Shown here: positions 23,277-32,704 of the stretch, piece by piece
Layout: every line of letters begins with the position of its first letter
Numbering within the stretch: position 1 is the first letter of the stretch
Source: JBBDWJ01 sp963824095
GTDB lineage: Bacteria > Acidobacteriota > Terriglobia > Bryobacterales > UBA6623
DNA length: 64,000 bases
NCBI GenBank assembly: GCA_963824095.1
Contig: CAWGNS010000007.1
Location: forward strand, 620,001-684,000
Direction: 5' to 3'
The notes under the pieces: generated by a model
The model's input: only the letters and a program-made list of their open reading frames with translations
What the model was told of the DNA's origin: nothing
Databases searched by the model: none
Made by a program: the position numbers and the translations under genes

Positions 23277-25886
23277 ATGAACTGGATCCGACAGATTTTC
23301 ACCCGCCGCCGCGTTTACGGCGACCTGTCCGAAGAAATCCAGCAGCACATCGCCGAAAAAACCGACGAGCTCGTCGAACAGGGTCTCCCGCACGACCAAG
23401 CCGCGGAGGCCGCGCGCCGCGAGTTCGGCAACGTCACTTCCCTGGAAGAGCAAAGCCGCGAAGTGTGGCAATGGCCCACCATGGAAAGCTTCCTGTTCGA
23501 CATCCGCTACGCGCTGCGCCAGCTTCGCCGCCAACCGACATTCACGCTGGTCGCAGTGCTGATCCTGGCGCTCGGCATCGGCGCCAACACTGCCGTGTTC
23601 AGTGTCATCGATACGCTACTGCTCGAGCCGCTGGCCTTCCACGCACCCAAGCGCCTGGTGTGGATCATCAATCACGACACGCCGGGCCTGTCGGGACGCA
23701 CCTCGACCGTCGCCACCTACGAAGCACTGACGCGCATGCAGAGCTTCGAGGAAATGACGACTTATGAAGCGTTCTTCGCGCGCTCGAGCTACAAGCTTAC
23801 CGGCGACAACCGCGAGCCCGACCGCGTGGTCGGGGTGATGGTTCCCGCGAATTTCTTCCCGTTTCTCGGCGTGGCGCCGCTACTCGGGCGAACCTTCACC
23901 GGGGCAGAGTGCCAAAAGAACGGCCCCGGCGCCGCCGTGCTGAGCTATGCATTGTGGCAGCGGCGCTATTCGTCGGACCCCGGCGTGATCGGCCGCACGG
24001 TCGTCGTCAATGACCGCTCGGCGACGATTGTCGGCGTGATGCCGCCCAGCTTCGACTTCGGCGCCGTGTTCGCGCCCGGCGTGCACGTCGACCTCTACAT
24101 GCCCGTGATCTTCGACGAGGTCCGGAACTGGGGCAACACGATGGCGATTCTGGGGCGGCTCAAACCCGGCGTCCCGCTCGCCGCCGCGCAAGCCGAAGCC
24201 GGCGCTGTCATCGACCAGCAGCAGCGCGACCATCCCGAATTCGGCGACTACTATGGCGCGATTCTCAAACCGCTGCGCGAGTCGGTCACCGGCAGCGTGC
24301 GGCGGCCGATGCTGACGCTGTGGGTCGCCGTCGGGCTCGTGCTGCTGATCGTCTGTGTCAACCTGTCGAACCTGCTGCTGGCGCGCGCCGCCGGCCGCCG
24401 CAAAGAGGTCGCATTGCGAGGCGCGCTCGGCGCCAGACGCGGGCGGCTGGTGCGCCAGCTTTTGACCGAGAGTTTTGTGCTGTCCCTGCTCGGCGGCGGT
24501 CTCGGCGTGGCGTTTGCCTATGGCGCGGTGAACTATGTGCGCCGGTTGGAAGGGCTCAGCATCCCGCTGCTCAAGACAGCCCAGATCAACGCCGGCGCGC
24601 TGGGCGTCGCGGTTGGCGTCACGATTCTCACCACGCTCTTGTTCGGACTGGCGCCGGCGTTCACGATCGCTCGCGGCGATTTTGGCGCCGCGCTCAAGGA
24701 GAGCGGCCGCGGTTCGAGCGAAGGCCGCGACCACCGTTTCACCCGCTCGCTCCTGGTGGTTTCCGAAGTGGCGCTCGCCTGCGTGCTGCTGGTCGGCGCG
24801 GGGCTGCTGTTGCGCAGCTTCCAGTTTCTGCTCAATGTAGACCTCGGCTTTCAGCCCGAGCGCACCTATGCGCTCCGCATCGACGCCGGGCGTGACATCG
24901 ATAACGCCGAAAAATTCCTCGCCTACATGCGGCGTCTGATGGCGGCCGCGCGCGACGTCCCGGGAATCGAAGCGGCTTCGATCACCGACGCCGTTCCGCT
25001 CGACAGCAATCGCAGTTGGGGCGTCCGCGCCAAAGGCCAGCGGCCGGAAGATACGTTTGGAGCGCTAGTCAAGATCATCGGCCCTCACCTGTTCGAAACG
25101 ATGCGCACGCCGCTGATCGCCGGACGCGAATTCACCGACCACGACGACACCACAAGCCGTCCTGTTGCCATCGTCAACGAGACGCTTGCCAAACGACTGT
25201 GGCCCGGTCAGGACCCCTTGCGGTGCACGCTGATCGTCAACCAAGAAGAACGGCAAGTCGTCGGCGTGGTAGCCGACGTACGGCACCTGAGCGTCGAGGA
25301 ATCCGCCGGACCGGAATTCTACCTGCCCATCCTGCAGACGGATACGATGTCGCCCAGCCTCGTCGTGCGCACCAGCCGCCCGTTCGCCGACGTGGCGCCC
25401 GGCCTTCGCGCCGCGCTCGCCGAAGCCGTTCCCGATTTGCCGACCGGCAACTTCCGGCCCTTGCAACAACTCGTCGACCGCGCGGTTTCGCCGCAGCGCT
25501 TCTTCGTGGATCTGCTGGCGGCCTTCGCCGCCGCCGCGCTGGCGCTGGCCGCGATCGGCATCTACGGGGTCATTTCGTATTCGGTCGCCAGCCGCACGCC
25601 CGAGATCGGCATTCGAATGGCCCTGGGGGCGTCGAGCGGCCGCATCCGCGCCGGCGTCGTCGGCGACACGCTCAGGCTGGCGCTGGCCGGCGGAGCCATC
25701 GGCATTGCCGGCGCCGTAGCATTATCGTCTCTGCTGGCCTCGCTGCTATACGGAGTCTCGCCCAGCGACCCCTGGACCTACGCCGGTGCGGCCTCGATCC
25801 TGCTGCTGGTCGCCCTCGCCGCTGGCTTCATCCCAGCCTTTCGAGCCTCGCGCATTTCCCCCATGAAAGCCCTGCGCGCCGAGTAA
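23277..25886 (+). CDS. ADOP-type ABC transporter permease (MacB/FtsX-like)
   Basis: Second ADOP permease, 869 residues. The N-terminal prefix EIQQHIAEKTDELVEQGLPH with ARREFGNV is the short helical domain common in these proteins. Then LRRQPTFTLVAVLILALGIG (helix 1), a MacB-like periplasmic domain, FtsX domain 1 (GRRKEVALRGALGARRGRLV), a middle helix (SLLVVSEVALACVLLVGAGL), a second periplasmic domain and FtsX domain 2 (SRTPEIGIRMALGASSGRIR) ending SPMKALRAE. It sits directly downstream of its PadR gene and in tandem with the first PadR-ADOP pair, from which it differs in the prefix domain. No ATPase gene is nearby. Confidence 0.9.
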   Translation: MNWIRQIFTRRRVYGDLSEEIQQHIAEKTDELVEQGLPHDQAAEAARREFGNVTSLEEQSREVWQWPTMESFLFDIRYALRQLRRQPTFTLVAVLILALGIGANTAVFSVIDTLLLEPLAFHAPKRLVWIINHDTPGLSGRTSTVATYEALTRMQSFEEMTTYEAFFARSSYKLTGDNREPDRVVGVMVPANFFPFLGVAPLLGRTFTGAECQKNGPGAAVLSYALWQRRYSSDPGVIGRTVVVNDRSATIVGVMPPSFDFGAVFAPGVHVDLYMPVIFDEVRNWGNTMAILGRLKPGVPLAAAQAEAGAVIDQQQRDHPEFGDYYGAILKPLRESVTGSVRRPMLTLWVAVGLVLLIVCVNLSNLLLARAAGRRKEVALRGALGARRGRLVRQLLTESFVLSLLGGGLGVAFAYGAVNYVRRLEGLSIPLLKTAQINAGALGVAVGVTILTTLLFGLAPAFTIARGDFGAALKESGRGSSEGRDHRFTRSLLVVSEVALACVLLVGAGLLLRSFQFLLNVDLGFQPERTYALRIDAGRDIDNAEKFLAYMRRLMAAARDVPGIEAASITDAVPLDSNRSWGVRAKGQRPEDTFGALVKIIGPHLFETMRTPLIAGREFTDHDDTTSRPVAIVNETLAKRLWPGQDPLRCTLIVNQEERQVVGVVADVRHLSVEESAGPEFYLPILQTDTMSPSLVVRTSRPFADVAPGLRAALAEAVPDLPTGNFRPLQQLVDRAVSPQRFFVDLLAAFAAAALALAAIGIYGVISYSVASRTPEIGIRMALGASSGRIRAGVVGDTLRLALAGGAIGIAGAVALSSLLASLLYGVSPSDPWTYAGAASILLLVALAAGFIPAFRASRISPMKALRAE

Positions 25887-25916
25887 CCAGACCTTCAGCC
25901 AGGTCTTCCGCGAGCC

Positions 25917-26076
25917 AGTGGGGCAGGGCTCCGGCCTGCCCTCATCCTGATTGCCGCAACTCCTTACTGGAAGGTTACTGGAAGGGGAAAGTGCTGGAGG
26001 GAAGCCACCGTGTTTCGAGCTATGCGAATCCTGCAAATCGCTGAAAATCGAGGCGCGAAACGCGGTGACTATCCCC
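25917..26076. repeat. Family A palindrome and a family D long hairpin
   Basis: 25917-25942 holds GTGGGGCAGGGCTCCGGCCT, a family A copy. 26000-26076 is a degenerate copy of the 81-base hairpin at 42947-43027: CACCGTGTTTCG and CGAAACGCGGTGACT are complementary arms, and the shared middle has TGCGAATCCTG. Both lie between convergent genes. Confidence 0.65.
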
Positions 26077-26093
26077 AACGGGCACGGATACTG

Positions 26094-28865
26094 TTACGCA
26101 ACGCTCACATACAGCACCTGTGCAACAGTAACTCCGTCGACGGTAAGCTCGAACAACACGTCGCCGCTGACGCCCTCCGGAATCTCGATGTTGAATTGGT
26201 AGAGGCCGATCGAGCCCGGGGAGAGCCCGGCATAGACGACGCGGGCTTCCTGGCCGCCGATGCGGACGGTGACGTTTGGCAGAGCCGTCGCGCCGCTGGC
26301 GACCGTGCCGGCGGGAACGGGCGGCGTGACGTCCCCGAAGCCCACTCCGTACATCACAACGGTGTCGCCTGCGGCGGCGCGCCGGAAGTTTGCGCCCGCG
26401 ATCAGGCCCGGCGGGCCCATGTAAGCGCCGTCGGGAAAGATGGCGACCACGTATTGGGTTTCGCCCGCCGCGAACGAGGGCGGCGCCAGTAAAGTGCCCG
26501 CGCGACTGGCGCCCGTGAGCGCGAAGATGTTGCTCGCGCCATTTTCGTTGACGATCTGGATGGTGGCGTTTTCGGCGAAGGCGCCATCGGCGGCCTGCCC
26601 GTTGACCTGGCCCGCACTGACGTAGCTCACCGCCGACTCCTCGCCATTGACGAGCAGGCGCGTGCCGTTGACGATGGTGGGCGCCTTGTCTCCGTCGAAG
26701 CCGTCATCCCAGTTCGCCGTGCTGGGGGCGAGGTTGTAGCCGAAGACTTCGATCCAACCGCCCGCCGCCAGCTCGTCTCCGGCGCCGAAGGCTCCGGGGG
26801 TGATCACGCCGGTGATGTAGGGGCCTTCGAGGTTGTCGGGAATCAGCGCCACGATCCGGCCGTTCTCCTCGTCGGCGAGGTAGACGATGCCGCGTGCGTC
26901 CACGTCGATCGCCCACAGCCGGGTGAGCGGCACTTCGGCGTCGGGTCCTCCCGCGATCAGATCAACCTGGTTACTGGCGTGGTCGAGACGCCAGACGCCG
27001 GTGACGCCCGCGGGGTTTCCGCCTGTGAAGAACACGTTCCCCTGCGCATCCACGGCGCAGTCGAGGACGAAGCCGACACCAACCTCGGTGGCCGGTCCGG
27101 TGGTTGGGCCGGTAAACACTTCGGGACCGCCGCCGGCGATGGTGGTAATGACCCCCGTGGCGGCGTTGACCATGCGAACGCGCTGGGCGTTCAGGTCACA
27201 AATGTAGAGATTGCCGTCGTCGTCGACGTCCAGCCCCTGGGGCAAGGCCAGCTTAGCCATGGTGGCGAGTCCGCCGTCGCCGCTGAAGCCCGAGGTGCCG
27301 GGTTCGTCCACGCTGCCAAGGCCGGCAACCGTCATGGCCGTGTCTACGAAATTTTCGACAAATACTCGATACTGCTGGTTCTGACTGACGTAGAGTAAAT
27401 CCCCGGCGCGATTGACGGCTATGCCGGCCGTCGCGCCTGTGACGTTGGTTCCGACCGATTCGATGATGCCGTCGGGGCGGATCCGGCGGGGTCGCATCTG
27501 CAATGTGTCGGTCAGGAAAACGTCTCCCAGCGCATCGGCGGTAATGCGGTTGGGGATAAAGCCGGCTGCGGTGGCCGGTCCGCCGTCGCCGACGGAAGTG
27601 GGCGTGTAGCCGACGCCCGCGAACGTGGTGATGACGCCGCCGGCCACTTCGCGGATGCGTCGGTTGACGGGGCCGTCGCTGATCAGCAGCCGGCCGTCGG
27701 GGGTGATCAGAACATCGCGAGGCGCCAGGCGCGCCTTTTGGGCCGGCGCTCCGTCGCCGCTGAAGGTGCGGCCGCCGGCGATCTGGATGGCCATGCCCTC
27801 GTTGTCAACCTTGACCACCTCGTGCAGAGCGCGGTCGGTGAAGAACACTTCGCCGTCGGCGTTGACCCAGTAGTTGTAGCCAAGATCGAAGAAGACCCGC
27901 TCCAGGCGAGGGAAAACAGGGCCGACCTGGATGCCGCCGCCGGCGAAGCGGTCGATGGTTCCAGTCGAAAGGTCGATGACGCGGGCGATGCCACCGGAGC
28001 CGAAGTACAGCCGCGTTCCTTCGGGATTCAGGCCGATCCCGCCGGGATTGCGGATCGGTGCTTCGACGGCCGGCCCGCCATCTCCGGTGTCGCCGGCGGT
28101 TCCGGTGCCAGCGATAGTGCTGATCGTTCCCGTTGCGGCGTCGATCTTGCGGATTCTGCTTCCGCCGAAGTCGGCTACGTAGATGTCGCCCGCGGCGTTG
28201 ACGGCCAATCCCGCCACACTGACGAACTGCGCCTCGGTGGCGGGTCCACCGTCGCCGCTGTCACCCGACACTCCGGTTCCCGCGATCGTGGTGATCTCGC
28301 CGGAGGAAAGGTCGATGCGCAGCACCACCGTGCCGCCGCCATATAACAAGCGCCCCTCGGGATCGAAGGCGATGTAAAATCCACCCGGCAGCGCCGTAGA
28401 GTCGATCGGCCCGGCGATGGGACCGCTTGGCGTGACGCAATCCCCCGTGCCTGCGGCATTGGTGACGATGCCCGTTTCGAGATCGACGCGGCGGATGTGG
28501 CAAGGGCTGACCTGGACGATGTAAAGGAAGTTGTCGTGGACGGCGAGGCCGCGCACCACGGCAAATCCAGCTTCCCTCGCTAGGCCATCGTCGCCGCTGG
28601 CGATGGGGCTTCCGCTGCCGGCGACGCGGGAATAGATACCGCTTTCAGCATCGATTCTGAAGACGCGGTTCGGAAAGGCGACGTAGATGTTACCCTCGGC
28701 GTCGCCGGTGAGGCGTTGAGGATCGATGATAGTGGCCTCGGCGGCGGGGCCACCAACACCGTTGTCCGGTTGGCCGACCACCGTGACTGCCTTGTAGGTC
28801 GGCAAGGGCTGCGCGCCCAAGGCTGCAGCGAACACAACAAGAGCAAGAAGACAGAATCGTAGCAT
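26094..28865 (-). CDS. Exported NHL-repeat protein with TIGR03437-like C-terminal domain
   Basis: Secreted protein of 923 residues. A signal peptide (MLRFCLLALVVFAAALGAQP) is followed by a beta-propeller of NHL-type repeats at about residues 25-690, with repeated phrases such as GTGVSGDSGDGGPATEAQF, GLAVNAAGDIYVADFGGSRI and IAGTGTAGDTGDGGPA. The C-terminal about 230 residues (from GVITPGAFGAGDELAAGGWI to QFNIEIPEGVSGDVLFELTV) match the Solibacter-type uncharacterised C-terminal domain. Such proteins are abundant in Bryobacterales and are presumed surface-associated; their ligand is unknown. It is divergent from the transglutaminase-like gene. Confidence 0.88.
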   Translation of the reverse strand: MLRFCLLALVVFAAALGAQPLPTYKAVTVVGQPDNGVGGPAAEATIIDPQRLTGDAEGNIYVAFPNRVFRIDAESGIYSRVAGSGSPIASGDDGLAREAGFAVVRGLAVHDNFLYIVQVSPCHIRRVDLETGIVTNAAGTGDCVTPSGPIAGPIDSTALPGGFYIAFDPEGRLLYGGGTVVLRIDLSSGEITTIAGTGVSGDSGDGGPATEAQFVSVAGLAVNAAGDIYVADFGGSRIRKIDAATGTISTIAGTGTAGDTGDGGPAVEAPIRNPGGIGLNPEGTRLYFGSGGIARVIDLSTGTIDRFAGGGIQVGPVFPRLERVFFDLGYNYWVNADGEVFFTDRALHEVVKVDNEGMAIQIAGGRTFSGDGAPAQKARLAPRDVLITPDGRLLISDGPVNRRIREVAGGVITTFAGVGYTPTSVGDGGPATAAGFIPNRITADALGDVFLTDTLQMRPRRIRPDGIIESVGTNVTGATAGIAVNRAGDLLYVSQNQQYRVFVENFVDTAMTVAGLGSVDEPGTSGFSGDGGLATMAKLALPQGLDVDDDGNLYICDLNAQRVRMVNAATGVITTIAGGGPEVFTGPTTGPATEVGVGFVLDCAVDAQGNVFFTGGNPAGVTGVWRLDHASNQVDLIAGGPDAEVPLTRLWAIDVDARGIVYLADEENGRIVALIPDNLEGPYITGVITPGAFGAGDELAAGGWIEVFGYNLAPSTANWDDGFDGDKAPTIVNGTRLLVNGEESAVSYVSAGQVNGQAADGAFAENATIQIVNENGASNIFALTGASRAGTLLAPPSFAAGETQYVVAIFPDGAYMGPPGLIAGANFRRAAAGDTVVMYGVGFGDVTPPVPAGTVASGATALPNVTVRIGGQEARVVYAGLSPGSIGLYQFNIEIPEGVSGDVLFELTVDGVTVAQVLYVSVA

Positions 28866-28948
28866 GTTCCTACACCTCTGCTTGGGATTTCACGACGGGT
28901 TTTCGGGGGTGCCCGATTATAGCTATGCTAAGATCGCAACGCAAACCG

Positions 28949-30702
28949 ATGTACCACAAACTCCTCGCCCTGCTGCTGTTTTCCTTGTCCTGCCTGCCGG
29001 CTCTGGCCCAAAGCCGCGGCGGCATCTCGGGCCCGCTGGTACGCACCGACCACTGGCCGCGCACCACCAATCTCGCCGACTGGACCCACGATGTGATGCG
29101 CCTGGAAGGCGTCGAGCAGGCTTCCGGAAACCGCGCGCGCCAAAGTCTTCTTCCGGTGGCTGCGGTTGTTCAACCGCATGGCTACCGGCGGCATGATTCA
29201 GGCCTACGAGGGCGAGTACGGCAAGGAGCGCTACGTTCTCGACGCGCACAAGCAACTGTTCGTCTACGGCTGGGGCTACTGCGACACCACCAGCCGCATC
29301 GCCGAAGCCGCCTGGCAGGAATACACCGGCGACCCCTCGTCGGCCGAGCGCGTGGTCGTGCAGCACAAAAACGACGGCTATCACACCATGTATCGCCTGC
29401 GCATCGACGGCCATTGGGGCGCGTTCGATCCCGCGCTACGGCTACTACCTCATCGATCACGACGCGCCCGACGCGCGCGTTCTCGACTGGGCCGACATCG
29501 GCGTCGACGAAAATATCCGCAAGAACCAGACGTATCGCAATCGCAGCCAGCCGTTTTTCGAGTTCTTCGGGCTGGAGTGGGAGCGGGCTTTTCTGATCAA
29601 CCCCCACTACTATGCCGATGAGCCGAGCTGGGTCGCCGCCGGAAAGCCGGTCGAATGCGTTTTTGGCAACGGCCAATACAAGCCCGGCACGCCGTTTCAC
29701 GATATGGATTTTCGGCTCGCCCCCGGCATGAAAATCGAAAGGCATTGGGACAACTCCGCGCGGAAATTCTACGTCCCCGCGGCCGAGTACACCAAAAAAG
29801 AAGAAGCCTTTCTTCCCGCCGGGCGCTTCTATCGCGTCACCGAAACGATGAACGACGGCAACTGGCCCAAGTACGACCCGAACTACAAGAGGGCCAAGCC
29901 ATATCTTTCGACCGTCCCGAGCGATGAAGGCTATAACGCCCAGGTCGCCGGCGGCCAAACCATCGGCCAGGCCTGGGGACGGCTGACCTATCAGCCCGAT
30001 CTGAGCGACCCGCGCTTTCTCGAGATTCTAACCGCCGATTCGACGCTGGCTCACGCTGCAAAAGCCCCGTATTTAAGACTCCCGAGTGCTGGGAAATCGG
30101 GCTCCGCGACGTTCGATTTCTACTCGCCCTACGTTCTGGTCGATGGGGTCTTGCGCGGCGAGTTGGCGGGAAATGCGGCGATCGAAATCCGCACCTTGCG
30201 CGCCAAATCGAGCAATCGCTCCCAGCCCGATGTCTGGTCGGAGTGGCAGACGCTGAGCCAGGGACACGGCCCCTTCGAGGCAATGCTGGGCCGCGAGCGC
30301 TACAACGGCCGCGACGTCAGCCTGCACGGCGTTTACCGGTTTCAGGTGCGCGTCAAGGCCACTGCGGCGTCCACGGGGACCTCCGGCAGCTCCGGCTCCG
30401 CGACCCATTCGAGTTCCGCGGCCGCCGCCGGCCTGAACGCGCTGCAACTCGTCGCTTATTTCGAAAACGGCATCATGTCGATTCCGCAGATCTTCGACGG
30501 GCGCAACACCATTCACTTCCGGCTGAACGACGCCGCCAAACTCGACGGACCGGTCGTGGTCACCTACCACTACCAGACCCCGTCCGGCGAGCGCGAGAAT
30601 CGCAAACTGCTCCAGCCCGCCGATTTCCATGACAACGAAGCCACCTACATCCTCGAAGCGCCCGGCCTGATCCGCTGCAACTCGCTGGAAGTCGCCTACT
30701 AG
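28949..30702 (+). CDS. Secreted transglutaminase-like protein, with two apparent frameshifts
   Basis: Reads as one protein of about 583 residues after removing one base at each of 29126-29127 (GG) and 29430-29432 (CCC); the total length of 1754 bases is exactly two too many. Signal peptide MYHKLLALLLFSLSCLPALA. A transglutaminase-like core is suggested by Cys in FVYGWGYCDTTSRIAEAA (29280), His in NDGYHTMYRLRIDGHW (29392) and Asp in GAFDPRYGYY (29427), in the order Cys-His-Asp. The remaining 400 residues contain Tyr/Trp-rich beta-type sequence and a Ser/Thr/Gly linker near residue 470. I do not recognise a named family. Start 28949 is chosen over ATG 28925 because it gives a clean signal peptide. 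Three consecutive conserved reading segments argue for sequence errors rather than decay. Confidence 0.65.
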
Positions 30703-30883
30703 CCCCGTAGCGCAGGGCTGGGTGCATTTCCAAGACCTGCGGCTTGCCTACCGCACCAAACCGCAAAGCGGCCTGCCGGGCGTACTTCCAGACTTCCGGC
30801 AGGCTTGCCGCCGGACCCCACCCAGAAACGCGGGTCTTCGCAAAAGCCGCAGGTCTGGAAAAACGCCAGCCCTGCGCTACGGG
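30703..30883. repeat. Family C repeat, inverted pair
   Basis: 30703-30742 (CCCCGTAGCGCAGGGCTGGG then ...AAGACCTGCGG) starts right after the upstream stop codon. 30847-30883 is an inverted copy (CCGCAGGTCTGGAAAAACGC then CAGCCCTGCGCTACGGG). Between them is another palindromic stretch (TTCCGGCAGGCTTGCCGCCGG near 30793). No gene is supported up to 31045. Confidence 0.75.
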
Positions 30884-31044
30884 CGCCGCAGGCCATTGGG
30901 CTAGCGGGGGTCCACGAGGCAGCGGGGCACGCGATTTCCATTGGGGCCCGGGCATGCGCGATTCAATCCACACCTCGCCGCTACGCTAAACTGACGATTC
31001 GAAACGTCTTGGAAGGCCTCCTGGCGTCATCGTCATAAGCGCTC

Positions 31045-31500
31045 ATGTCCTTCTTGTTCATGCTGGTCGCGTTCTGGGGACTGCTACACATTCCGCCGTT
31101 GAGCCGGTTTGTCGTGACGCGGACCTCTCGGAACAAGGCGGCGGTCGCCATGGGGCTGGCGTTTTTGTTCACCGGAACCTGGCACTTCACCGCCCCGCAA
31201 GCCTTCGTTCCGATGATTCCGCCTTACCTGCCGTTTCCCCGCCGTTTGATTGACATCAGTGGTTTGTTCGAAATTCTCGGCGGCCTCGGAATCATCGTGC
31301 CGCGAACGCGCCGCTTGGCCGGGTTGTGCCTGGCGCTGTTGCTGATTTGCATCGTCCCGGCGAATATCCACGTCGCCATGAATAACATTCACCTGCCCGG
31401 GACCCCGCAGCAGCCCTGGTACAACTGGGCGCGCGTGGCGCTGCAAGCGGTGTTTGTGCTCTGGGCGCTGTGGTCGTCGCGGCGAACCTACGACCTGTAG
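31045..31500 (+). CDS. DoxX-like integral membrane protein
   Basis: 151-residue inner-membrane protein with four to five hydrophobic helices. The second, AAVAMGLAFLFTGTWHFTAP, and the following ISGLFEILGGLGIIVPRTRRLAG are characteristic of the DoxX/DoxD-like superfamily. The C-terminal helix ends in RRTYDL. The ATG at 31045 is preceded by a repeat-rich spacer. The biochemical role of DoxX proteins in bacteria is poorly defined. phhA lies 134 bases downstream, but the palindrome and promoter between them suggest a separate unit. Confidence 0.75.
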   Translation: MSFLFMLVAFWGLLHIPPLSRFVVTRTSRNKAAVAMGLAFLFTGTWHFTAPQAFVPMIPPYLPFPRRLIDISGLFEILGGLGIIVPRTRRLAGLCLALLLICIVPANIHVAMNNIHLPGTPQQPWYNWARVALQAVFVLWALWSSRRTYDL

Positions 31501-31557
31501 AGCGCGGTTCGGCGAAGCGTAGCCTTGCCGTACCCGGAAGCGCATCCCACGCTAAGC

Positions 31558-31601
31558 ACCACCTATAGGTGGTTGTCAGCCAATCCGAATCCTGCTACCC
31601 T
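31558..31601 (+). promoter_or_regulatory. Palindromic operator overlapping the phhA promoter
   Basis: ACCACCTATAGGTGGT at 31558-31573 is a perfect 16-bp palindrome. It abuts a -35-like TTGTCA (31573-31578), followed after 17 bases by TACCCT (31596-31601). A repressor dimer bound here would occlude RNA polymerase. The palindrome is certain; its function is inferred. Confidence 0.5.
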
Positions 31602-31634
31602 GAACCCAGCGAAATTCCCCCCGGGAGGCGTGTT

Positions 31635-32582
31635 ATGGCAGACACCACGCAGGCCGGGTCGCCCGGCCTGACGACGGCCGAGGCGCCGTTCGTCGAGCGG
31701 GCCCGCAACCGCGGTCAGCTTTTCTTCGAGCAGCCCTACGAGCTGTACTCCCGCGAAAACCACCAGACCTGGGAGCGCCTCTACTCTCGCATTCATCCCC
31801 GCTGGCAGCGCTACGCCAACGAACATTTCCTGCGAGGCCTCGACCGCCTGGGCCTACCGCCGGACCGCATCCCCAAGCTCGCCGAGGTCAATCGCTTCCT
31901 GGCTCCGCTCACCGGCTTTCGCGCCCGCGCCGTCAGCGGCTACGTGCCGGCGTTTGTGTTTTTCGACAGTCTGAGAAACCGCGCCTTTCCCACCACGATC
32001 ACCATCCGCCCCGCCGAAAAGCTCGACTACCTGCCCGAACCCGACATTTTTCACGACCTCGCCGGACACGTCCCGATGCACACCGACAAGGCGTTCGCCG
32101 AAACCCTGGTGCGCTTTGGAGAATGCGCCCACACCGCGGCCGGGCGCGCCGCCAGCCAGCCCCACGACGAGCGAACGCTGCTGCGCCTCACAAGCATCGT
32201 GCGCGCCATGGCGCGATTTTTCTGGTTCACGGTCGAATTTGGACTGATGCGCTCGACCACCGGCGGCAAAGGCGGCATTTGCGCCTACGGCAGCGGCCTG
32301 TTGAGTTCCTATGGAGAGCTTGTTCAAGCGGTCGAGTCGCCGGCAGTCGAGCGAAGGCTGCTGCGCCTCGACGAGGTGGTGCAGCAGACCTTCCGGATCG
32401 ACCGCTACCAGCCCTTGCTCTACGTCGTCGAGTCGTTCGAGCAGCTCTACGAGATGGTCGGCGAGTTGGAGCAGTGGATGCGTGCGGGAAATCTCGATGA
32501 AGTCGCCGGCGGCGAGCCCACCGTGAGCGAAGACGACCTGAAGAGCTTCCTGGCGGCCTCGGCGCACTCCGCGCTCGCCTAG
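31635..32582 (+). CDS. phhA: Phenylalanine 4-monooxygenase (aromatic amino acid hydroxylase)
   Basis: Non-haem iron, pterin-dependent hydroxylase that converts phenylalanine to tyrosine; 315 residues. The iron ligands are visible as His140 and His145 in FHDLAGHVPM and Glu201 in FWFTVEFGL. The family segment AYGSGLLSSYGELVQAVE follows, and YVPAFVFFDSLRNRAFPTTI precedes. The His145-Glu201 spacing is about 15 residues longer than in the Chromobacterium enzyme, owing to an insert with AAGRAASQPHDE. Start 31635 follows the good ribosome-binding site GGGAGG; an earlier in-frame ATG at 31569 lies in the operator. No pterin recycling gene is adjacent. Confidence 0.9.
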   Translation: MADTTQAGSPGLTTAEAPFVERARNRGQLFFEQPYELYSRENHQTWERLYSRIHPRWQRYANEHFLRGLDRLGLPPDRIPKLAEVNRFLAPLTGFRARAVSGYVPAFVFFDSLRNRAFPTTITIRPAEKLDYLPEPDIFHDLAGHVPMHTDKAFAETLVRFGECAHTAAGRAASQPHDERTLLRLTSIVRAMARFFWFTVEFGLMRSTTGGKGGICAYGSGLLSSYGELVQAVESPAVERRLLRLDEVVQQTFRIDRYQPLLYVVESFEQLYEMVGELEQWMRAGNLDEVAGGEPTVSEDDLKSFLAASAHSALA

Positions 32583-32704
32583 AGGAGCGCCCGGCCCCGC
32601 CTCTGGGATCTCCGGACGCTGCTGGCTTATAGGCCGTGAGAGATCCGGGTGGCCGCAATCACTTTCGAAATAATTCGTCGCCCGCGCCAGGGAATCCAGC
32701 CCGT

